This document shows, piece by piece, positions 52,001 through 62,159 of a stretch of DNA of 64,000 bases. The translations under genes were made by a program, and so were the position numbers. Source of the DNA: Edolisoma coerulescens (lineage: Eukaryota > Chordata > Aves > Passeriformes > Campephagidae); NCBI GenBank assembly GCA_013397115.1, contig VWZW01007171.1, positions 748,661 through 812,660 of the forward strand, read 5' to 3'. How positions within the stretch are numbered: the first letter of the stretch is position 1; each line of letters opens with the position of its first letter. The notes beneath the pieces are model-generated. The model was not told where the DNA came from. It saw nothing but the letters and a program-made list of their open reading frames with translations, and searched no databases.

Positions 52001-55000
52001 AAACACAGCTGGGCTCTTTGGTCAGTCTCTGACAGTGAGAGGGAGACTGGTCACAGGAAGAGGAATCTTCAGTGACAGGCTAACCGTGAGGTACTCAAAC
52101 CATGAGGGAAATTTGGAATTGATTTCAGTGGTTCACTAACAGGGAAAATGCTCTTCTGCAAACAATGCTGGTCTTTTAAAACAGGCCTCCCTCAAAAAAA
52201 AGGATTTTCCTCCAGATATTTTCACTGTATTTCAGCTTTGAATGAATGAGAATAATTTTTTTTATCCAATTCTTTCTTCTTCTTAATAGGTTCTGATATA
52301 TTGCATGACACCAATAAGAATTTCTGCATGGGAAATGTATGGTATTCTTCTGAAAATTATCTCTGCTGCACAATGAACCATGATGTTGTAAAGGGAAAGG
52401 AACACAATGAGTTATAAAGAATGGAGAATTACATCTTTCCTTGAGGCTTATTGAACTATTCCATACAGAGAAGATACAATTCTTGATTGAATTCTACAGA
52501 GTAGGTCAAAAACATACAGAAAAGACATGATTATCTACTTGATTCTTCTATTACAAACTGTACCAAATTTTTCTGCGACAGCTCACATTAAATGTTAAAA
52601 TGGCATTCTGTAAAATGGACTTGTATTTGAAAGGATATTCTGATAGAGAGTGTATTCATTCCTGCAGCTCTCAAGATTCATGATGACAGATGATTATGAA
52701 GCCAGAGGACTATGTTTTTGCTCACAAAAAATCAAGGCTGGTCTCCATGGCCAACCAGGGAGCTTGAAGATACTCAGATTGGCCACTGGCAGCTGCAATG
52801 AGAGTGGTTTCATAGCTCCAGTGGATGGTGTGATTCCCTTCAGGAAACTGCTAGTATTCCCAGCCTAACAAGGAGTAAAGAACCAGTTTTCTCACTGGAT
52901 GAGTCACTACATAGAGTCTAGAGAGACAGCAGCTGTCACAAATTACTGACGCCCCATTACACACCAAGCTGCATCTGGTTGATTCGATCACTCATCAGAT
53001 GGGCAAAGAAATGTCTGGCAGTCCCAGAATTACTTCAAGCAATGCAGTGTCAGATACTGACAGATCACAAGTGACCACAATTTTTTTCGAGTGTAGTGTT
53101 CTTTTACAGTAATATAAAATCTCAATGTGGCAAAAAAAAATATGCTTGGCAAAAGACTCCAATGGGGAAAAACCAATTTCAATGGGTTCTGTGAAACCAC
53201 TTCATGGAACACCACTGTTTACTAATTAACACCATCCACAACCCCAATTCAGTGAAAAAGCCAAAGCTTGACAAGAACTTTGCAGTGGAAGGTCATAATT
53301 ATAAAATGATTTCAAAGGTTCCACTGTGTAATGTGAGGGCTTAGTAGGAGTTTGTAGACAGACTTGTTCAAGAATTTCTACCAGAACTGGGGGTTTGTGT
53401 GAAAATGTCACCATACAAATGAAACTGATTTGCAAAGAGCAAGTGTTTTTTCTGACAGAAAATCTTCTGCTATCCAAGATAAGATTTTGGTTAAAACAAT
53501 AAACAAGATGCCATATATCAGCTGAAAGTAGCTAGTAGTGCAGCAGTTAGCACAATTAACCTGGGAAACTGCGGTTTGGCTCACTGCCTGGAAAGGAGAG
53601 TCACAACTAAAAGGCTGGTATAAATCCTGTTGCAAGGCTCCCTTCGCCTCTGACCCTGGAGTTATTCCACTTTGTGTAAATAATTAAATGTTTATAAGAT
53701 CAAATATTTGTAATCTGATCTATCATATTTCAGATAATTGACTTAATTATTCTGTCAGTGTCTCTGTCCCAACGAATATTTCATTTATGTACAGGGAAGG
53801 GCTTTACTATGAGCTATCACCTACTCAATGACCCAGTGCCAAGGCTGGAGGGGACGTCAGGATGAAATAGACTAAATGCACATTCAGGCCCCCAGTGTGG
53901 ACCAGGCAATGAGGCATTTGAAGTCAAAGAAGCTCCCTGGTTTCCAGAAAAGGAAAGGCCCTCATAGTCTTTCTCCCACTCTTCGCTTCAAAGAAAAATG
54001 CCTCAGGCTGTTTCTGAGCAATTCAGAATTGGGAAAGAATTGTAAGTCACAAAGTTCTGTGGGTGGAAAAACAGTTTCTTCCCAGCTGCATTAATCCAGA
54101 AGCCAGGAGAAGCTGAATTTTATTTCTTTGGCTCCACACAGGTGTGCATACTGACAGATCATCTGATCCAGGAGTGGGTACTTACACCTTCCACAACAAA
54201 GTACAACTGAGAAGACCCCTTGATGAAACTGTATGGCATCTTTGCCCCAGTCACACAGCCTATAGAACATATGGGCAGGTAAAAATCAGGATAGTAGCAA
54301 GCTGAGACTATGCTAACAATAGCTGATTTGTCTCCATTAACAAAACAAATGCTGAGCTGTGGGCTGTCTGTGTAAGAGAAATACACTTTCATTACCAAAA
54401 CACCTGTTGTTTATTTTAAACACCTCTTCCATCCTGTTTTGCAAGCTCTCTGGTGCAAGGCTGGCTCATACATTGCGTGCATACAACAAGAGGGGCACCT
54501 AGCTCAGAGCTCTAGGTGCTATACTGATAATCACAGATTCACAGAATATTCTGAGTTGGAAAGCATCCTAAAAGGATCGCCAAGTTAAACTGTAAAGTTC
54601 AATCCCCCATATGGGGATTGAACCCATGACCTTGGTGTTATTAGTTTAAAATTACCAGTTTAAAAAAAACTGACTTAAAGTATAACATCATAAATCCCAA
54701 ACACTTCAGAATTAATGAAGGAAAGCAATATTATTCTGAGAGTTCAGAGAAAAAGAGAAATCTGCACTTATCACACCCTCTTAAATTGTTTGTTAACTTG
54801 CCATACTGGGGCTAAGCATCTATTGTTCTCCTTTTCCTTACTTACAGTGTGCCGGAGATCATAGCATTTGGAGAGAGAACTCTGTCAAAGCCTTTGACTC
54901 CATTTTACAGCATACTGTTTAATTCTCTATTAATAAAAAAGTATACCTAGAAAAATTTCAAATTATATGTTTGGTAGTGGTCCTACCTGCTCCACCTCAT

Positions 55001-58000
55001 TGGCTGTGTACTGCATTGCTTCATTATGCTGCTCTTCCAACATTTCCAAGTTTAACTCCTCTAAGAATTCATTCCTTTCATCATCCAGCCACCCTTCCTC
55101 CAGCTGCAAAGAATACATTAGTATGTTATTTTATGTTAGCAAGGACACATGCTAAAATAGAGCAAACCCAAATGGCAATGCTTGACTAGTTCTTTTTATT
55201 CTAATGATTCTCTTCAGAAAGCCAGGCAGTAGGAGTTCACGTCTCAAAAAGAAGGAAAAAAAAAGGATAAAAAATGGGATTCACGTCTTTTATCCTTTCG
55301 TAAAACAGTATGACTGATTTTCTCTCATAATGAAGGAGACTGCACAGCACAGACATTATTTCCTTTCAAAAGGTATGAAAGGCACAGCGCATAATCCTGA
55401 AGCTGTCATGTTCATCACCGCTGAGAGACCCCGCACTGAAAGAGTGCCAATGTTACTAACAGGGCCAGGAGGCAACTGGGCTCCTTTCTCTAACAACCTC
55501 CATCCCAGAGATGTGCCCTGCTGCCGCCACCTCAGTGGAAACCTTATGCTGCGCTTCTGTCACCATCTCCCCATTGATCTTCTACGTAAACAAATAAACA
55601 GATGTGATGACTTGAAGGGAGGCAATTTTTGTTCTCCTGGTGTGTGTGGAAGCAAGGCTTATCTGTTTGCTTGTTTTTTCCTCCCCAAGTGTAAAATAGT
55701 ACATTGACATTTGGTGAACACGATGTTGCAAAAGGACAGGAGGGGATGCTATGTTTTCTGTAGTAATTTCAAGTAAATTCTGTAGCTATTTCAAGTAAAT
55801 AGATCCTCTTCTTGCACCCATTTCACACCCCTCACATCTTTCAAAACTGATAAAACAGGCACCCTGGCCTAAATTGCTGTTCTTCCCATTTTGTTCATCA
55901 CGCTCATGTGTTCACATAGCACACGTCCTTTGTACCTGCAATCCCTTGCCAGGTGGCACACTGCATCAAAAAGAAAAACACTGGTCAGTGGCACTCTTGG
56001 CTGTAATGACAGGACTGTAGCAGAAGGAAACACTTATTGTCTTGTCGCTGATGAAGGAACCACAGGACAATGGTGAAAAAAAACAGGTTAAAAGGGAAAA
56101 GCCTCGGCATAAGACAATTACAAGACTACCAATCACACATGTCCCAAGATGGCAAGAGCAATGAAGCACAGGCCAACACCTACAGCAGAATTACCACTGC
56201 CTCAAAGCCAGGATATGTCTGGTCACACATGTCAGAGAGAAAAGTTACCTCCAACCAGTAGTAGCAGCAATAGTTCAAAGCTACTCAAGGAGTGACTGAT
56301 GCTGTGCAGTACTTCTAATGGAATATTGGCAGAACATCACTGTTTCCTTCAAAAACTCTGATGTTGTTTTGCCCATATCAATGAATTCTTTCCTCTTATA
56401 AAGCACATAATAAGCCTTTCATCATTTCCCTTGGTAAAGCCAGCCACCTACAGTTTGGGATTAGGAGGAGACTTTTTTTCTTGAGGACATATAATTTTTA
56501 TCTTTGTCCTTAATGGGATTTTCAAACCATTCTATGAAACATCTGGTAGTTTTGTTTACTTAATTTGTTTACTTTTTTCCCCCCCAAGGAAAGCACGAGC
56601 ACAGCCTTCCTCTACTGTAAAGGACATAGTTTAATTCACCTCATTTGAGGAAATTGCAGAGATTAACAAATTTGGAGGATGAAAGACGAATCTCACTTGG
56701 GCAAATGTGATGATTTGATTGCGGCAGACTCAGTATATAACTAATGAGAATGCTTATGTTATGTTACAGCTTTTAGAAGAAAACTAATAAATGGCTTAGC
56801 GTACACGTGCACTACCATACACTGTGTACACTTTCACACACGGGAATGCACATGCCTGGTGCTCCCCTGGTGCTCTGTTTCTTCATTATTCACTGCAGAA
56901 ATACATGGTCAGAGGGGTTTTCTTCCCTGTTACCGAGCGAATGTGCTCAGCACTCACCCTTCAAGGTTGCAACACGGCCATTACCATTTTCTATCTAGAA
57001 ATGAAAGCCTGCTTAATCCTGCTGTCTTTTACCAGATTCAAAACAACACAACTAGCAGAAATCAGTTGACAGCCTGATCTATGATATACTCTGGCTTTTT
57101 CATCAGTTTTGTATGAGTATGTTCTTAAAACACATAAACTAAGCAAAAAAATCCTACGTCAAAGGGCCAAACCTAAACCAAACCACACTTTTATTATTTG
57201 TTAAGAGTATTCATATGGGAAGCTACACTGGTACACATCAGTAACTCCTTAACTCATACTGGTCTTATCATACTGACTCCTTATTTCATGTTGACCTGTC
57301 TAAACAAATAGAGAGACTGAACTTTCTCTGGGCATGTATTTTGTAAGTGGATGAGTTTCTGTTCCCTAATGAAAAACAGTTGGAACAATATTGAAAAACC
57401 TCTTTCAAAATTTCAGCAATTGAGGACTACAATTTTGTAGTATAAAGTGAGGCACACCTATTTTTGCTGTACTTTGTCACTGGTTTTATAAGAATTGTTT
57501 AGCTTCTTGAAAAGCATAAAGGATATGAATGCTGAAATTGTGACTCTTTTATAACTACTGTATTCAAGCAGAGATTCCAAGTGGCACTGAATTACACTTA
57601 CCTAATTTAATTTATACAGAATATGCAGCTAGTGAGACTGAAAATATCAGATCAATAGCATGAGAGAGAAATGGCAACTTAACAAACTCTGAATTGTTGG
57701 CAGACAGAGACAATAAAATGTCCTTTTGCTTTGCAAAGGCCTACAAATAGAATATAAAGGGATGTAAAAACAGTAGTCTTCTACCACTCTACCTCCTCTT
57801 TATCTGATAATCAATCTAACATCTGTCCCCTGCAATGATAATAAAAATTCTTGGCATGGCGAGATTCTTGGCATTGGCATAATTTTATTTTTAAAACCAT
57901 AAAATATTTCTAAAAGCTTTTGAAAATGCACCTCCCGAGATGCAGGCACATTTTTGTGACCAGGGTGCTGTTAAAATAATTAGATTTCCATTTGCCGAAT

Positions 58001-61000
58001 GATACTGTAGTGAAAGTCCCATAACTGATACATAGATGAATCATTTACATGCCTGCTTGTAAGCACATAGCATAAAAAGACTCCTCACCAATGACAAGCT
58101 ACAGCTTTGTGTAAGTTCATATAAATTATAAACTATGTAAAAGATAAAATTGATAAATGTAAGTATGGGAAATTTATCCCCTGCACAAACTAGAATCATC
58201 TAATAAGTAATGCATAGTTTTCAAGTTCTACTTCATATTTTACTAATATCATATTGGTGCTGCCAGCTTTATTTATATACCTGTTCACTCTGCTGGAAAA
58301 GAAATTGTTTAGTTTGGGGAAAACAAGCCCTAGTAATATCATATTATTTTCTTTGCTGGATAAAAGAGGGCAATCTCTGCAATTATCTGTTTGCTCCTTT
58401 TGTCAGTAACTTCGGCATTCCTATTTCTTGGCAGTTCATTACTTACAGTGACAGTGAGTGCATGGTATAACCCAGGTTCTGGCTCAGTGCATCTCTTTAG
58501 TCTAACCTGCATCTCTGGCCTCGCAACCAGCAACACAATTTTCTTGCATTCTTCGCTGGAGAGCAATGCCACTGCCTCTTCCCGATTCTGGACATCCTGG
58601 CCATTTATCTAGGAAACAAATGAAAGTGGCACATTAGTTTCTATTTCCACAAAGCAACACACAATAAAGGGCAGATATCAGCCCATTTGTGCTGAATGTA
58701 TGGACAATGAAAATTGCGCAATGGGCTCATCTTCAGCCCCTCAGAGGTAAGTGCCTTCACTCAATTATGCGCTTACTGTAAGAGCTGTATTGATCGTTGA
58801 AGGATGGTGGACATCAGAGGAAGCAGTTATGTTCATAAATGTCCAACCTGCGCCCTGGTAACATACATCTAGCAACACAATTAACCAGCCCCTGACAGGT
58901 GACGTTCATCTTTCTCCGTTCAGAGTAATGGAAGTGTCACTCTGAGATAATAGTGCTGGTGGAAGAAGACTGGTAATGCTACAGCTGAAATCAGTCACAC
59001 TGAATGCTGGTAGAGAGCCAATTAGAGAGCTACAGTATTATCTCTCACCAGGCAATACTTGCAGGCCACTGCCTGTTGCTGCTCCATTTAATCATTTCAT
59101 ATTTGTGCAGACAGCTTAGTAGCCAGTACCACACAAAACATATGTATCCCCCTTAAAGGGGATAATCAAAATAAAAGTGGTTCTTCAATGAAACTTGTCT
59201 TTTCTTGCTGTCTTTCTCCTATTATGTAACCCCATTAAAACAACTACATCCATGACTACATGGTAATAAACACAATTTTCATTGTCCAAAACCATATATG
59301 AGGGAATCAAATAGAAATGTTATTTCCCACATGAATTCAGTTTTGTCCAATTCACAGCACAAGAAGTAGATTATTCTCATATTGGCAACAAAACCTACAA
59401 AATTTAGTCTATTTCAAAAAGAGTGAAAACAAAACTGAAAGGCAGAAGTACCTGAATATTTTTTGGGAAAAATATCTTCTAATATTTTTGGGAAAATATC
59501 TTCTAATTTCAAAGTAGTAGGAACTTGTAGTTGAAATCAAGAGAAAGTTGCATTTCTGTACATATGTTTGGCCCGAAAGCCCTGACTCAAACACACAGCT
59601 TTAATTCAGTTTAAAGAAAATCCCGATGTATCCTGATCACTCACCTGGCAGTGAGTGAGATGTCTGAGACCCTTCAAAGCTTACATGATGGGATAGCTGT
59701 GGTCTGTGGGAGACCATGTAACACAGAGCTGCCCTAACCTGAAAAGCAGAGATGCAGCCACAGAGAGGCTCAGGAGCAGATTTCCAGCTTGTGCAAAATA
59801 CCCCCAGACATGGTGGCTGCTCCAGTAAATCCCATCAGCTGCTCCCCATGCACCCCAGAGGAGGCTGCCGGGCTGTCCCCACACTACCTAGAGGTAGTGA
59901 TCTATACATCCCAGCTGCACTATCACGGGGGAAGAGCAGGACTTCAGCCTGCCCCACGGACTGTGTTTAGCCTGGAGGTTCACAGCCAAAAATAGCAGAA
60001 GTTTAGGCAACTCCCACTGGGACTGCCCTCTTAAAACTTTCCCTTGACATTGTAACATTTCATATAAAGTAGTCAGGCAGTTTTCAGATGCTTAGACTGT
60101 GAAGGCTGGTGGTTTCTGAGAATGAGAAGGGGGCAGTTACAACCTCAAAAAGAAGAGGAAATCTGCATTTTGTGAGGAATATACACAACAGAGCATTCCC
60201 CCCATATCCTTAACCAATGCCACCTGCCACCCACAGAAAATGCCCCTGTGCTCAAGGATCTATCTCTCCCAGCCTCAGTGTAATCCCCCCATAATGGCAC
60301 CGTCACCTTCTATTTCTCCGAGCTATCTCATCAATAAGAGGAGATAGAGGGTCAATGTGTTTTCAGATATGAAAGTAAACCCCACATAACTCTCCGGGTG
60401 TTAACTTTAATGATCAAATTCATAGCTATATATCAGCAGTGACATTAAAGTAATGCTCCAGTCCACAAGAGGATGGCAGAATTATCTACGTTTTCTCTCA
60501 GCCCTGGAGTCTTTACTCAAAATTGAAATGAATTGAATTTCATTAGGAACTGGAGAACATTTGTCTGAACTTCTGGCTGTCCACCCAGAAATTTTACAAA
60601 ACAAGAGTGGAAAATGGACCTACTCTCCCTTTCCTTATTTTGACACACATAGAGTAGGAATGGAAAGTTGTTTCTACTCGGTTGAATAAAAGAAGGGTGT
60701 TTTTCTGATTTTTGAAAGTTAAAAACACTGTTATTTCTTCAGTAGGTATTTCACGAAAAGACATGGAAGGCAGTGCCCTAACCTTTCCTCTCCTATGTCC
60801 AGCCCATGGTGTGGTCCTTTCACCCCAAGTCCCGCTGAGGACATCACTGCCCTCACACCATGGCATCTGTGCTTTCGGGGGGAGAACATGATCCTCTGAA
60901 TGTTTTCACAATCCCAGCCACACAGAGAAAAATCAGCAGCCCCCAAGTGAGCCCTGACATTAAAATCTAATTTATTATTTCCTCTCTAGAAAATCGACCA

Positions 61001-62159
61001 TTTTGGTAAGCCAGCTAACTGTTGTGTAGCGAGACTCCCAAAGCTGATTTAAGCTGTACCAGGATAAGAGATACAGGTTTCAGCAAAGATATTTCCTGCA
61101 GAAATAAAAAGATTGGGAGGAAGGAACAGACTGATCTTGTGAAAACCTGAAAGCTCATCTTCTTAAATTAATCAAAGGCAATTATGGAACATGTTACAGA
61201 AAACCAACCTGTCAACACCAGGAGCTTCTTCTGGGGCTTCAGTGAAAAAAGGCCAAAACACAAGGCAAATCAACTTGGAACCAGAATTAAAATGCTACAA
61301 TACAGCAAAATATTCTAGTCAAGTAATTTTTGGTAGCTGCTTCATGATTTTGCACTAGGGTGAAAAACGCACTACCCATTGTTGGTTCAAACTGGAAACC
61401 CACTGCCATTCTAGCTGATTCCCTCTCTGTACAGGTACACTGCCCTCCTCCAGAGCCAGGAGCCAGCCACCCTCACCCACCTATGCTGTAACACACAAAC
61501 CTATCTTTGGGGTAGCTCTTTAAGCAAGCAGATCAGCAGAAATGAAGGGAGAAAAAAAAAGCCAAGGTGGTGAATTAGAAAAGAATTCAGAAAAGCAATG
61601 TATTATTGGGGGAGGAAAGAAAATATTAACAAAAACCTAATAAACCCCCTCCTTAAGTATGTTCAAGATCATCCCTCTCTAAACAGCACATTTTTGTATG
61701 AAAACTCCTATTATCTATGCTTAGCATAAATGAGTTTTACCCAAATTATGCGATTGGTGAATGATCAGCACATCTCTGACACTCATATTTATGTCTGCAG
61801 GATCCTGTTTAGAATTTGACACTGAGATGAACATAGTGGAAATGAGATTTTCTAATAAATATGGGAAAAAAAGACATGGGACATAAGTGCATGAGCCAGA
61901 ACGAGTTTGTCAGTCTCATTTTTCAGTACACGCACTCTAGCTCCCAGCTATTGTGTTAAAAAACAGACAGACATGGATTTTCTCATCGATCACAGTAACA
62001 AAGAGAACTACCTTCCCTCATTAACAGTCCACAGAGAAGATGGCACTGCATGTTTGTCTGAAGAAAGAGTTTAAGGAAGAGTCTATTGTCACATACTTGC
62101 AAAATGCGGTCTCCTTCACGGATCCGTCCATCTCTGGCAGCAATGCTGTTTGGATCAAC
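47504..62159 (-). CDS. PDZRN4: PDZRN4 (LNX4), 3' half: four coding exons with three introns
   Basis: The spliced product of 62159-62097, 58608-58507, 55103-54987 and 49030-47504 is one continuous frame of 602 residues plus a TGA stop. All three junctions are phase 0 with GT donors and AG acceptors. Family knowledge: PDZRN4 is a LNX-family protein with an N-terminal RING finger (ubiquitin E3 ligase type), a TRAF-like zinc finger, two PDZ domains and a C-terminal LNX3-homology region. Only the second half of PDZ2 and everything after it is visible here; the rest lies beyond the right edge. PDZRN4 is preferred over its paralogue PDZRN3 because of the wording of the C-terminal block (IIELSHKKMMKKRNKK, then NAFLSVTTV), as remembered for PDZRN4. 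The last residues, VTTV, form a class I PDZ ligand. The gene-poor flank downstream fits the large intergenic space I recall after PDZRN4 in other vertebrates. Introns are about 3.5, 3.4 and 6.0 kb. Confidence 0.93.
49031..54986 (-). other. PDZRN4: PDZRN4 intron before the last exon
   Basis: This intron of about 6.0 kb runs from donor GTAGGA (54986) to acceptor TTTTTTTAG (49031). It contains a CR1-tailed tRNA-derived SINE at 54528-54644. The rest is unassigned AT-rich sequence. Short open frames in it have no recognisable homology and carry no splice or codon signature that I would trust. Confidence 0.85.
54528..54644 (-). mobile_element. tRNA-Ile-derived SINE with CR1-like 3' tail
   Basis: On the minus strand the element starts CTAATAACACCAAGG, the anticodon loop (AAT) and following stem of a tRNA-Ile. 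It continues through GGTTCAATCCC, matching the pol III B box and T arm. It then changes to CR1 3'-tail sequence ending in ATTCTGTGAATCTGTG. Tails of this kind let CR1 reverse transcriptase mobilise the SINE. tRNA-Ile-derived, CR1-tailed SINEs are described from passerine birds (zebra finch TguSINE1). This copy lacks the D arm and A box, so it is 5'-truncated and should be transcriptionally dead. It is not a functional tRNA gene. It lies in the last PDZRN4 intron, in the same orientation as the gene. Confidence 0.75.
54987..55103 (-). CDS. PDZRN4: PDZRN4 coding exon, acidic linker after PDZ2 (117 bp)
   Basis: These 39 codons begin LEEGWLDDERNEFLEELNLE and end ANEVEQ. The segment is strongly acidic, with a run of Glu, Asp and Leu that reads as an amphipathic helix or short coiled coil between PDZ2 and the C-terminal region. 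The acceptor is a TTCTTTGCAG site and the donor is CAG followed by GTAGGA, both phase 0. Compared with the human protein as I remember it, most positions match, with conservative changes such as Asp to Glu near the start. No enzymatic role is known to me for this segment; it probably acts as a spacer. Confidence 0.92.
55104..58506 (-). other. PDZRN4: PDZRN4 intron
   Basis: This intron of about 3.4 kb runs from donor GTTAGA to acceptor TTCTTTGCAG. It contains a 22-bp tandem duplication at 55758-55801. I see no transposon ends or additional exon in it. Confidence 0.85.
55758..55801. repeat. 22-bp tandem duplication in PDZRN4 intron
   Basis: Two adjacent 22-base units (55758-55779 and 55780-55801) share CTGTAG and ATTTCAAGTAAAT and differ at about three positions. 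Confidence 0.9.
58507..58608 (-). CDS. PDZRN4: PDZRN4 coding exon, end of PDZ domain 2 (102 bp)
   Basis: These 34 codons begin INGQDVQNREEAVALL and end with VLLVARPEMQ. They supply the 'NGxxV' turn, the ligand-facing helix B (REEAVALLSSEECK) and the final strand (KIVLLVARP) of PDZ2. The acceptor is TTTCCTAG and the donor is CAG followed by GTTAGA. Both ends are phase 0. In PDZ domains helix B forms one wall of the peptide groove; its first residue normally sets ligand class. Here the helix starts at the N-R-E-E segment rather than the common histidine, so the class preference of this PDZ2 may not be classical; that is inference. Translation of the exon joins cleanly to its neighbours with no frameshift. 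Confidence 0.93.
58609..62096 (-). other. PDZRN4: PDZRN4 intron inside PDZ2
   Basis: This intron of about 3.5 kb splits PDZ2 between GDRILQ and ING. It contains a tandem duplication at 59455-59504 and two stretches (58780-59110 and 60280-60480) that look like possible conserved non-coding sequence. No repeat family was recognised. Confidence 0.85.
59455..59504. repeat. About 25-bp tandem duplication in PDZRN4 intron
   Basis: Two adjacent units (59455-59480 and 59481-59504) read AATATTTTT, GGGAAAA, TATCTTCT. They differ only in T- and A-run lengths, as expected of replication slippage. Confidence 0.9.
62097..62159 (-). CDS. PDZRN4: PDZRN4 coding exon, middle of PDZ domain 2 (63 bp)
   Basis: This is a 21-codon exon reading VDPNSIAARDGRIREGDRIL followed by Q. 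The sequence is the PDZ core pattern: the turn before helix A (NSIAARDGRI) followed by the GDRIL strand that leads into the 'xNG' motif. The acceptor is preceded by a pyrimidine-rich tract ending in TGTGCAG (62160-62166). The donor is GTATGT immediately after the CAA codon. Both boundaries are phase 0, and the next exon begins with ING, completing the canonical GDRILQ-ING. The exon before it, which should carry the carboxylate-binding loop of PDZ2, was not found between 62160 and 64000. Short length is normal for this gene because PDZ2 is split over several exons. Confidence 0.93.

Noticed and set aside
54600..54644. tRNA-Ile gene on the minus strand
   Set aside because: Only the anticodon loop onward is present, the acceptor and D arms are missing, and the 3' side runs into CR1 tail sequence. 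It is a SINE head.
47504..62159. Identification as the paralogue PDZRN3
   Set aside because: The C-terminal wording (ELSHKKMMKKRNKK, NAFLSVTTV) fits PDZRN4 as remembered, while PDZRN3 differs at several of these positions. A protein search would confirm it.
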